Below, piece after piece: positions 1 through 6,030 of a stretch of DNA of 10,520 nt (position 1 is its first letter; each line of letters begins with the position of its first letter). Origin of the DNA: Bacteroidales bacterium UBA1189 (GTDB lineage Bacteria; Bacteroidota; Bacteroidia; Bacteroidales; Bacteroidaceae); NCBI GenBank assembly GCA_002309805.1, contig DBYJ01000038.1, positions 1 to 10,520 on the forward strand, read 5' to 3'. A program made the translations under genes and the position numbers. The notes below the pieces were generated by a model. It had not been told where the DNA came from. It saw only the letters and a program-made list of their open reading frames with translations, and searched no databases.

Positions 1-74
1 TCCGAAGTGTTAAAATCTAAAAGTGATTGAAATACAGAGGTTTATCTCTATGTGTTTTTCGTTGTTTATAGTTG

Positions 75-90
75 TTTAGAGGTCTCTAAA
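75..90. repeat. Inverted repeat over the LRR gene stop codon
   Basis: TTTAGAG-GT-CTCTAAA is a perfect 7-bp inverted repeat around a 2-nt centre, and the TAG stop of the LRR gene (86-88) lies inside it. Beside it is a near-tandem direct repeat, GTTGTTTA at 61-68 and 71-78. As RNA on the minus strand it could form a 6-bp stem with a 4-nt loop, but no U-run follows, so it is a poor intrinsic terminator. It could mark an old recombination or truncation junction; that is a guess. The remaining bases 1-74 are AT-rich and show no gene. Confidence 0.4.
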
Positions 91-829
91 TACAATCGCC
101 GAAAGCACCTTGATCGATAAAAGTTATCGTATTTGGGAGAGTGACTGATAACAAATAATAGCACCACTTGAAAGATTTTTTTTCAAGACCGACTACCTGA
201 TACGTCTCTCCCTCGTATGTTAGTTCCGAAGGAATGACAACATGGAGCGGATAATCCCGTTCAAAAATATCCCAAAGCCTTCTGTAAGTGATAGAATGAC
301 CTGCTATATAATCAGGCTCTACGGTGGTGGCGTTACGTCCATTCAGACGATAATATGTACTGTCAACGTACACGTATTCGCCTTCGGGCCAATGCGTTTT
401 GAACGTGAATTCTCCTCTCCACCAGCAATCTCGCCACTGAACGTTTATCTTGTAATCCCCATTGGTAAATCCGAGATAATTCAGCTGGAGTCGGGGGTCA
501 CCACATGTTCTATAACCCTTCATGAAAACGGTATCATTGTTTTCTGCTCGCGTGACAACAACCGTTGTGGTATCGATAGTCTTTGTTGGATCTTGCCTCA
601 TGAGTTTGGCAATGTAGTAATCATAAAGGAGATCCACATGCCCGATATAAATGATATCAGCAACCGACAAGAAACATTGAAGACTGTCGAGGGGCTGGCC
701 ATCATCGCTCACCAATTTGATGTCCATTCGCCCATTCCAGTCATACCACCAACTATCATCGGTGGTCTGCGCATGAACAGCTCCGGCAAATAATAGCAGA
801 GCAAAAAGAAAATTAAAAATCTTTTTCAT
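86..829 (-). CDS. Secreted BspA-type leucine-rich repeat protein, short form
   Basis: A 247-residue exported protein. Residues 1-20 are a Sec signal peptide (MKK, hydrophobic core, AHA|Q cleavage site). Residues about 21-195 form a Trp/Tyr-rich region I do not recognise. From about 196 the chain turns into BspA-type LRR (LRR_5 / TpLRR): VVIP at 197-200, YQVVGLEKKSFKWC at 210-223, then LLSVTLPNTITFIDQGAFGDC at 226-246. The protein stops one residue after the Cys of the second repeat, where relatives continue with more repeats. Known family members are surface proteins that bind host or bacterial partners. No lipobox and no T9SS-type tail are visible, so how it would be held at the surface is unclear. 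It is the last gene of the likely operon, 49 nt after the gingipain-like gene, and the gap has no recognisable promoter. The LRR call is firm; function is unknown. Confidence 0.8.
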   Translation of the reverse strand: MKKIFNFLFALLLFAGAVHAQTTDDSWWYDWNGRMDIKLVSDDGQPLDSLQCFLSVADIIYIGHVDLLYDYYIAKLMRQDPTKTIDTTTVVVTRAENNDTVFMKGYRTCGDPRLQLNYLGFTNGDYKINVQWRDCWWRGEFTFKTHWPEGEYVYVDSTYYRLNGRNATTVEPDYIAGHSITYRRLWDIFERDYPLHVVIPSELTYEGETYQVVGLEKKSFKWCYYLLSVTLPNTITFIDQGAFGDCI

Positions 830-878
830 AATACATTCTTTAAATTATGTGACAATATATAACATTAATAAAAAACTA

Positions 879-2792
879 TTATTCAACAGGTACAGGCGGA
901 GCAACGTATTCATTGGGAATGACTCTCAAGGACGGGTCTCCGAAATAGTTCCATTTCAGTAATATGTAATTCGCAGCACTTCCATACTGGTTGCGCATCG
1001 TGATAGCTGAATCATAACAGAGCATTCCGAAGTGTCTCGAATTTGAAGTATATGTAGTCAACGTGTTATTAAAGTTTAGCGATGCTGAAATAAGTTCAAC
1101 TGTAGACGCAAATGGCGAAACAGAAGAGCCATAAAAACCTACCGCACCTCTCGGATCCCCATTTACACTATTATACACCGTCAGCCACGTTTCAGCAAAA
1201 CAGGGAGGAGTACCTTCGTAAGTGCATGTAAAATCGCCCACAGATGGAGCAGCACTATAAACGAAGGGCAATTTCTTGTCATTTACTAATCCTTCGACAG
1301 AAGCATAAGTGAAATAACCAATATCCCAATATTTACAATAACCATATCCGATATAATTAACCACAAATGCTCCTTGATTGATGGCATCAGACATAGCAGA
1401 TTGTAAGTTAGTAACTCCACTATAATCAAAAGTGTACACTCTTTCAACTCCACCTGTACCGTAATCGGAACTGGCAAGCATGTCCATGATGGAGTCCATA
1501 TACTCATAATTCCATTTTAGAGCATTATTGAATAGATGGCCATCGCTGATCCCTATACTCTTGTGCTGCCAGGTTTGGATTGACATATTCTCATAATAGA
1601 TGGTTCTCGACACCATTGTCTGCACTTCTCTGCGGGTTCTGGCGCTAAAACGTCCTACGTAAATATCCGGAATGGAGTCGGTGCCCGAAACCAATGCATA
1701 GCAAGGGTCTGCTGCCCCATTAAAGCTAGAAGTATTGGGCCCATCTCCACATAATTTTGTCGGTACCCGTCCCGCATCGCCGACTAATAGTACATAGGTC
1801 AAAGAATCGTTTATATTGTAAATGCCTTGGATATAATCAGCCACATTCTCATCCGTCGTTCCCACCTGGCTCATTGTCACCAGTCTTGTAGTGATGCCTA
1901 AACTGGTTTTATGAGTCATGAAATTGCTCATGTCTGTGGCAAACGAATCACAGCAAATGATAAGCATTTTTTCAGAAGGGACAGGCATGGGAGGATCATC
2001 AGGGTCTGGCGGGGTAGGCGGGGCACCTTTTTCGCCGCTATCTTTTCCTGCTATATCAAGCAACAAATTATTGACCGAAGAACCTGCCATCACATCATAG
2101 TTGATGAACTGAGCCCTGAAGAGTTCTTCCATAGATTTGTCAATCGTATGACGGACACCCGATGGCACATTCCGAGTGTCTGTACCCGAGAACGATACCT
2201 CTATCTCCATCTTCTTATAGACGCGCAGAATGCCGGTAACAGGATTGTACTGGAAGGGATGCAAGCGCACCACGCTGCCGCGTATATCGCGCATCAGGAA
2301 AGGAGCATCCGTTGTGGCAAGCTTCGTAGGATAGAAAGCATCCTTTTCATAGACTTCCGAGAAGGTGTAGGGCTCGTTCGAACTGATTATACTCCCTTTG
2401 GACGGAGCCACCGGCAGTGTGATGTCTTCATATTCTGCATTCACTACCCGCACGTTGCAGGCTGAGGTCTGGGGAATGACCACGCTGTATGCATACTCGG
2501 GAAGGTCGGGATTTCCCTTCTGCAACATGCTATGCGCGTCGCGAGCCGAAATGGAGAAATAATCTTTTCCTTCGATGGAAACGGCATTTTTTGAATAGTT
2601 GCCTACCTCCAGCTCCATGACCAGTGAGCTCTCGGAAGAGGACAGCACCCTCATGCCGTTCGCATTCAATGATTCTATTGCTGCACGCGTCTGTCCGTTC
2701 CATGCAGAGTTTTCGGGAGAAAGATTCAGGCTCTCTTCCTTACAGGAAAACAAGATCAGCAGGGTTGCCGCGAAGATAATGCTTTTTTTCAT
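879..2792 (-). CDS. Gingipain-family (peptidase C25) lipoprotein, predicted catalytically inactive
   Basis: A 637-residue lipoprotein. The signal peptide ends in the lipobox LFSC with Cys17, followed by KEES, an acidic stretch like the surface-export signal of Bacteroidota lipoproteins. Residues about 45-235 resemble the gingipain propeptide domain. A Pro-rich linker (257-273) leads into the C25 catalytic domain (about 275-625), recognisable by MLIICCDSF, YVLLVGDAGRVPT (333-345), DIYVGRFSART (376-386), PPCFAETW (529-536) and YFGDPSLRV (616-624). Known C25 enzymes use a His in a GHG motif and a Cys 33 residues later. Here these positions hold Tyr483 (IGYGY) and Pro516 (SAAPSVGDF), also 33 apart, so cysteine-protease activity is not expected. 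There is no C-terminal T9SS domain; the chain ends just after the catalytic domain, so lipid anchoring probably replaces T9SS export. It is the third gene of the likely operon, and the A-rich leader before the ATG is typical of the phylum. A binding or scaffold role is inference. Confidence 0.85.
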   Translation of the reverse strand: MKKSIIFAATLLILFSCKEESLNLSPENSAWNGQTRAAIESLNANGMRVLSSSESSLVMELEVGNYSKNAVSIEGKDYFSISARDAHSMLQKGNPDLPEYAYSVVIPQTSACNVRVVNAEYEDITLPVAPSKGSIISSNEPYTFSEVYEKDAFYPTKLATTDAPFLMRDIRGSVVRLHPFQYNPVTGILRVYKKMEIEVSFSGTDTRNVPSGVRHTIDKSMEELFRAQFINYDVMAGSSVNNLLLDIAGKDSGEKGAPPTPPDPDDPPMPVPSEKMLIICCDSFATDMSNFMTHKTSLGITTRLVTMSQVGTTDENVADYIQGIYNINDSLTYVLLVGDAGRVPTKLCGDGPNTSSFNGAADPCYALVSGTDSIPDIYVGRFSARTRREVQTMVSRTIYYENMSIQTWQHKSIGISDGHLFNNALKWNYEYMDSIMDMLASSDYGTGGVERVYTFDYSGVTNLQSAMSDAINQGAFVVNYIGYGYCKYWDIGYFTYASVEGLVNDKKLPFVYSAAPSVGDFTCTYEGTPPCFAETWLTVYNSVNGDPRGAVGFYGSSVSPFASTVELISASLNFNNTLTTYTSNSRHFGMLCYDSAITMRNQYGSAANYILLKWNYFGDPSLRVIPNEYVAPPVPVE

Positions 2793-2852
2793 AGCTCTAT
2801 TTGTTTATTTATTATATGATCCCTTGTTTCTATTTTCCATTTAAGTACAGCG

Positions 2853-3683
2853 TTACTTCATCTGCACCTTCTTTCCGTTGCGGATGAGGATGCCCCTCTG
2901 CGTGTTATCCACAGGACGGCCCTGCAAGTCGTATATTTCATCTATTTCTGATAACGATTTGGATGCAGTCTTTATATTTGTCGCGGATTGGATATGTTCT
3001 GGAAGATTCCAGTTCTTGAGCAACAACTCACCGTCGCGCCAGTATTCAAGCACTCCAGCTCCATATATTAGAGCTTGTCCCATAGCCCTACATTCAAAAG
3101 GTAGGCATGGATTCCCAATACCATATAAAATGCTGTAAGTTACAATCCTGGGGATTGTTTCTCCATTCTCGGCTTTTTCTTGGATTACCTGGTGAATTTT
3201 TCTGGTTACGTGGTTCTTGGGATTGTGTTCATCACCTACTTCTATTGTCATCCCTTCTTCCCAATTAGGATTTGAAAAGTCATACAGAAAAACCCAGTCA
3301 TGAGCAATGCCTTTGCTTTCCATATAACGGGTGGTTGAATTATCCCAATTATCTGCGAATTTTGTGTAATCCATATAATAACGCCAGACAAAGCCATTCT
3401 CATCTTCACGTAAATAACCTATAAGAACAGGTTTCTCACCTTCGTCCTGATCCCAAAGAGTCACGCAAGAATATCCATCAACAATAGTGTCATTACCAGT
3501 CCACATTTCTGCGTATTTGTATTCTGGAGTAGGGGGATTCGGATCCGAGATCCAAACGACATTATCATACCAAACATACTTCAAACGAACACTATTCGCT
3601 TTGAAGAAACGAGATTCCGCAAAACTCTCGCTAAAGCTGAACGCTACAGCAAAAAACAAAAGAATTAGTCTTAATGCTTTCAT
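2853..3683 (-). CDS. Secreted hypothetical protein with T9SS-like C-terminal tail
   Basis: A 276-residue exported protein. The Sec signal peptide spans residues 1-22 (SFA|ES). The middle is Trp/Tyr-rich and looks beta-structured, with phrases seen in uncharacterised secreted proteins of Prevotella and Bacteroides: NDTIVDGYSC (64-73), NGFVWRYY (96-103), VFLYDFS (131-137) and EEGMTIEVGD (142-151). The last 28 residues (about 249-276: EIYDLQGRPV, then RGILIRNGKKVQMK) match the short sorting-type tail of the form IYDLxGRxV...KGIYIxNGKK, associated in Bacteroidales with type IX secretion or surface attachment. No catalytic motif is recognised. Two Cys at 193 and 198 may pair. It follows the frameshifted small gene by 37 nt and precedes the gingipain-like gene by 60 nt; neither gap shows a TAnnTTTG element, which suggests co-transcription. 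Export is confident, function unknown. Confidence 0.8.
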   Translation of the reverse strand: MKALRLILLFFAVAFSFSESFAESRFFKANSVRLKYVWYDNVVWISDPNPPTPEYKYAEMWTGNDTIVDGYSCVTLWDQDEGEKPVLIGYLREDENGFVWRYYMDYTKFADNWDNSTTRYMESKGIAHDWVFLYDFSNPNWEEGMTIEVGDEHNPKNHVTRKIHQVIQEKAENGETIPRIVTYSILYGIGNPCLPFECRAMGQALIYGAGVLEYWRDGELLLKNWNLPEHIQSATNIKTASKSLSEIDEIYDLQGRPVDNTQRGILIRNGKKVQMK

Positions 3684-3720
3684 TTCTTCTGATCTTTATG
3701 GTAAAATAATTATTACCTTA

Positions 3721-3974
3721 TTATAATTCTGTAGGAGCTTCCACTTCTATTCCAATTTTTAATTTACCTCCCACATTACATCGGAAACCAGATTGGATAA
3801 TGTTTCTGCGGTAAGCTTTCATATCCAACGTTGCACCAGGTTCAACAATCACATTACCATTTGGAATGGTGTTATCTAAGTAATGGGAATGTTGGCGCTT
3901 GACTGAGCAAAAACACAAAATGAAAAACCCAGCACACAAATGGCTGCAACAGCTCTTTTAAGATAGGAATTCAT
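3721..3974 (-). pseudogene. Small secreted protein gene broken by a frameshift
   Basis: Two frames must be joined to give a sensible protein. From the ATG at 3974-3972 the first frame encodes a clear Sec signal peptide (MNSYLKRAVAA..., ending VFAQ) plus SSANIPIT, then stops at TAG (3878-3876) after 32 residues. In the -1 frame the reading continues from about 3878 with LDNTIPNGNVIVEPG and ends at 3721. That second part has the Bacteroidota coil motif VxVxPGATLxMKA...IxxGFxxxxGGKLxI, often found in secreted proteins. The joined product would be about 85 residues. A 1-nt deletion or 2-nt insertion near 3876-3900 explains the break. A separate 72-residue open frame from 3939 has no export signal and is less convincing. 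It is the first gene after the promoter at 4015-4046. It may be a true pseudogene, an assembly error or, less likely, recoding. Confidence 0.6.
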
Positions 3975-4014
3975 GATACTTTAAGATTAAAGAGTTAATA
4001 AACTAAATGTGGTG

Positions 4015-4046
4015 CAAAGGTATTTTTCTTCCTTTGTAACTGCAAA
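4015..4046 (-). promoter_or_regulatory. Bacteroidota-type promoter of the surface-protein operon
   Basis: Read on the minus strand, TTTG (4046-4043) is followed by 20 nt and then TACCTTTG (4022-4015). This fits the primary-sigma promoter of Bacteroidota (TTTG at -33, TAnnTTTG at -7). The start of transcription would be near 4007, about 33 nt before the ATG at 3974. The gaps between the four downstream genes show no comparable element, so this is the likely sole promoter for the block 86-3974. Confidence 0.72.
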
Positions 4047-4056
4047 TTATTTCCTA

Positions 4057-4083
4057 TCTCATTTTTGAGAATCGGCCGTCTCA
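4057..4083. promoter_or_regulatory. TCTCA/TGAGA repeat cluster next to the promoter
   Basis: TCTCA (4057-4061), TTTT, TGAGA (4066-4070), 8 nt including CGGCCG, then TCTCA (4079-4083). The middle element can pair with either neighbour, and TCTCATTTTT recurs directly at 22-bp spacing (4057 and 4079). The cluster begins 11 bp upstream of the -33 element at 4046, so as DNA it suits an operator. As plus-strand RNA, the second hairpin followed by TTTTT looks like a weak terminator, but no plus-strand gene needs one. Confidence 0.35.
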
Positions 4084-4091
4084 TTTTTAAG

Positions 4092-4108
4092 CAGGACTTA
4101 AATTCCTG
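4092..4108. promoter_or_regulatory. 17-bp near-palindrome, possible operator
   Basis: CAGGAcTTaAAtTCCTG is a palindrome with one mismatched pair. It lies 46 bp upstream of the operon -33 element and 11 bp after the stop codon of the regulator gene. Part of it recurs: AGGACTTA is found at 4093-4100 and 4114-4121, the latter touching the stop codon. It could bind a dimeric regulator. As RNA it would be a weak 5-bp hairpin without a U-run, so it is not a good terminator. Confidence 0.3.
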
Positions 4109-4118
4109 TAAATAGGAC

Positions 4119-5855
4119 TTATGCGTTTTCGGCTTTTTCTTCTTTTGAAAAGACCAATTGCTGCCAAACGGGCGTAAGTTTCTTCTGCAACCGTGTGTAG
4201 CGGCAATAGACAGCATGCTCGGTTGTGCCAAAACAATAGGCTATAACCCTCTTCGGCAGCCCCAACATGGAGAGGCAGCAGACATAGATGTCATCGCGGG
4301 TAAGGTTAAGGCAATCGTCAGAAAGCTGGCTCTGCAAATCGTCCATAAGTCTATTAAGCGTCCGCTTCAGTTCCTGCAATTCCTTTTCGTCCATTCTGCC
4401 AGTAGCATCCTCTAAAGAATAGAGCCTGTTCCATTTCCCAGCGGAGAACTTCGTGCGACAGAGTTCCACCAATGCCTTGCGTGTTTCAAGCGCGGAAACG
4501 GAGTAGGCGGGATGTGCTTCCTCCACAACCTCTGTTTCATCCAGTTCTTCAGGCATTGCATTCTTCTCCACAGCCTCCAACTTGATGGCTGACTTTTTCC
4601 TTTGCCATTTCGACTCGGCGTGCAGCTTTCCTGCGCGTCGTACAAGGAAAAACAGCACAATAAGGAATGCCGCCAGAAGATTCAAGAAAAATCTTGTCCG
4701 TTTGGCCGTGGCCTCCCTTGCCGCTTGCAACTGGGCTTCCTGACGGCGGATGAGGGTGTTAATCTCATCGCGCTGCGCCTGTTTAAAAACAGAATCAAGC
4801 AGGACAGCGTATTTCTCAGTATATTCGTGTATGGGTTCGTCGGTTTTCTTTAATAAGGAGGAGAGTTCAGCAAGATGCCGGTAGGCGTTACATTGTGTAT
4901 TGAGCTCGGCCACGTCAGAGGCAGCGGCCTTGTAACAGACGTAGGCGGAGTCCTGCTCACCACGAGCACAGAAAATATCCCCCTTCACAGAAAGGCCGGC
5001 AAAGGGATCGTCGGAGGTGCCGGACAGATAGGCATTGATGAAATGAAGCGCCGAATCGCAGTCGTGCTTATGGTGCAAATATATCTTGGCTTTCTGAAAC
5101 ATGACACGGTGGCGATAGCGTGGCGTGGTAAAACGATTCCTGCTAACGGCATCGAAACGGGCATTAGCTTCGTCGAAACGGGATGCCCACATAAGGGATT
5201 TTCCCAAAAGATAGTCCGCATGTGCCATCAGAGCCGAGTCGTTCCGCAGAGCACAAAGTCGGTTGAAATCACGGAGGTATCTATCCGCCTCGGAGAACAT
5301 GTAGTGACCCGTATAAAGCTTGCCCAGATTCTGAAGGCAAAGGGTGTAGTATCTGTTTAAGGTATCGGGGAAGAGGGGCTTTGCTTTCAAAAAAGCATCG
5401 ATGCTCTGCAAGTCCTCCTGCATATCCATGTAAGTGCAGCCCAGCGTGTACCATGCCATGGCGGCGTGGTAGTTTTTGCGACGCGGCGTACTGTAGTAGT
5501 CCGTAGCGATGCGGGCGAGAGAGTCGGTGGTGAGCGGGATGTCACATTTATAGTCTGCCTGCGTGCGAATCCAAGCGAAATCAGCAGCAGCCTTTTTGGA
5601 TTGAAGATTGAAAATTGAAAATTGAAAATTTTTTCCCGTCTTCTGGCCTGCCTCTTCCGCAGGATAATCTTCAATCTTCAATATTGAATCTTCAATCTCA
5701 GCAAGCACCGCGCGTGCTTGCTGGGGGTCTGTCTCCATGAGGGCTTCGGCACGGACAAGGGCGTCGTGGAACGCGGCATCCCTGCGGCAGGAGGAAAGGG
5801 TTGCCAGCAAAAGCAGCAGGAGGAGAAGGGGAACGGGGGTAACGGGGCGTTTCAT
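4119..5855 (-). CDS. Membrane-anchored TPR regulator with C-terminal LuxR-like HTH
   Basis: A 578-residue protein of the Bacteroidales class in which exported TPR repeats are joined through one membrane helix to a cytoplasmic DNA-binding end. The N-terminus has a Leu-run and lipobox LSSC (Cys23). Residues about 27-355 are helical repeats, including a TPR-like stretch (YHAAMAWYTLGCTYMDMQ, 129-146). A charged helix (about 360-385) precedes a transmembrane segment (about 389-405) followed by RR, placing the rest in the cytoplasm. Residues about 518-560 (LTRDDIYVCCLSMLGLPKRV, then IAYCFGTTEHAVYCRYTRLQKKL) resemble a LuxR-type HTH. The start at 5855 was chosen over an in-frame ATG at 5990 because the signal sequence begins there and the promoter at 5879-5910 lies between the two. 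Residues about 53-86 are encoded by inverted heptamer repeats. Activity as a membrane-bound transcription regulator is inferred; the next block of surface genes is an obvious candidate target. Confidence 0.8.
   Translation of the reverse strand: MKRPVTPVPLLLLLLLLATLSSCRRDAAFHDALVRAEALMETDPQQARAVLAEIEDSILKIEDYPAEEAGQKTGKNFQFSIFNLQSKKAAADFAWIRTQADYKCDIPLTTDSLARIATDYYSTPRRKNYHAAMAWYTLGCTYMDMQEDLQSIDAFLKAKPLFPDTLNRYYTLCLQNLGKLYTGHYMFSEADRYLRDFNRLCALRNDSALMAHADYLLGKSLMWASRFDEANARFDAVSRNRFTTPRYRHRVMFQKAKIYLHHKHDCDSALHFINAYLSGTSDDPFAGLSVKGDIFCARGEQDSAYVCYKAAASDVAELNTQCNAYRHLAELSSLLKKTDEPIHEYTEKYAVLLDSVFKQAQRDEINTLIRRQEAQLQAAREATAKRTRFFLNLLAAFLIVLFFLVRRAGKLHAESKWQRKKSAIKLEAVEKNAMPEELDETEVVEEAHPAYSVSALETRKALVELCRTKFSAGKWNRLYSLEDATGRMDEKELQELKRTLNRLMDDLQSQLSDDCLNLTRDDIYVCCLSMLGLPKRVIAYCFGTTEHAVYCRYTRLQKKLTPVWQQLVFSKEEKAENA
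5599..5698. repeat. Inverted pair of ATTGAAR heptamer arrays inside the regulator gene
   Basis: Arm one (5600-5630) is four tandem heptamers, ATTGAAG then three ATTGAAA, plus ATT. Arm two (5666-5698) is the inverse type built of TTCAATC units with one break (TTCAATATTGAA). A perfect 13-bp inverted match joins 5600-5612 to 5670-5682 across a 57-nt loop. Such heptamer arrays are common between genes in Prevotella and Bacteroides. Here the block lies inside a coding region, stays in frame and gives the atypical peptide KNFQFSIFNLQS at residues 75-86. Confidence 0.8.
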
Positions 5856-5878
5856 GAGCCAGAAAGATTTAGTGCAGG

Positions 5879-5910
5879 CAAAAGTAATGGTTTTTCCTGA
5901 ATTATCCAAA
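5879..5910 (-). promoter_or_regulatory. Bacteroidota-type promoter of the regulator gene
   Basis: On the minus strand, TTTG (5910-5907), a 20-nt spacer and TACTTTTG (5886-5879) match the -33/-7 pattern of the phylum, with the same spacer length as the promoter at 4015-4046. Transcription would begin near 5872, giving a leader of less than 20 nt before the ATG at 5855. It lies directly after the terminator of the esterase unit, so the regulator is its own transcription unit. Confidence 0.72.
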
Positions 5911-5945
5911 CGATGAGGCGGATTTGTTAGGGGACAAAACCATCC

Positions 5946-5983
5946 AAAAAGTAGCGCGGAGGACGAATCATCATCCTCCGCGC
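5946..5983 (-). terminator. Rho-independent terminator of the esterase unit
   Basis: On the minus strand GCGCGGAGGA (5983-5974), a 10-nt loop and TCCTCCGCGC (5963-5954) make a perfect 10-bp GC-rich stem, followed by TAC and five T (5950-5946). It lies 47 nt after the stop codon of the esterase gene. Being the only strong terminator I see between rpoC and the regulator, it may end an rpoC-esterase transcript. Confidence 0.88.
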
Positions 5984-6030
5984 TTCGCACATAGTTTTAC
6001 TGCGGGCAAAACCTGTCTAGAGCCTCAGTA

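Noticed and set aside
3924..3930. GGGTTTT slippery heptamer as a programmed frameshift in the small secreted gene
   Set aside because: It is in phase, but slipping inside the signal peptide would lose the AQ cleavage site, and no clear stimulatory structure follows; a simple indel is more likely.
3721..3939. A separate 72-residue gene starting at 3939
   Set aside because: Its first 20 residues are the out-of-frame reading of the signal-peptide codons from the ATG at 3974; only the C-terminal part looks real.
4066..4088. Hairpin followed by TTTTT read as a plus-strand terminator
   Set aside because: No plus-strand gene precedes it and the stem is only 5 bp; an operator role on the DNA fits better.
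5599..5698. Heptamer array considered as a CRISPR-like repeat
   Set aside because: The units are only 7 bp, contiguous and without unique spacers, and no cas genes are present.
5856..5990. N-terminal extension of the regulator to an in-frame ATG at 5990
   Set aside because: The extension would be encoded by the esterase terminator and the regulator's own promoter; the lipoprotein signal sequence begins at the ATG at 5855.
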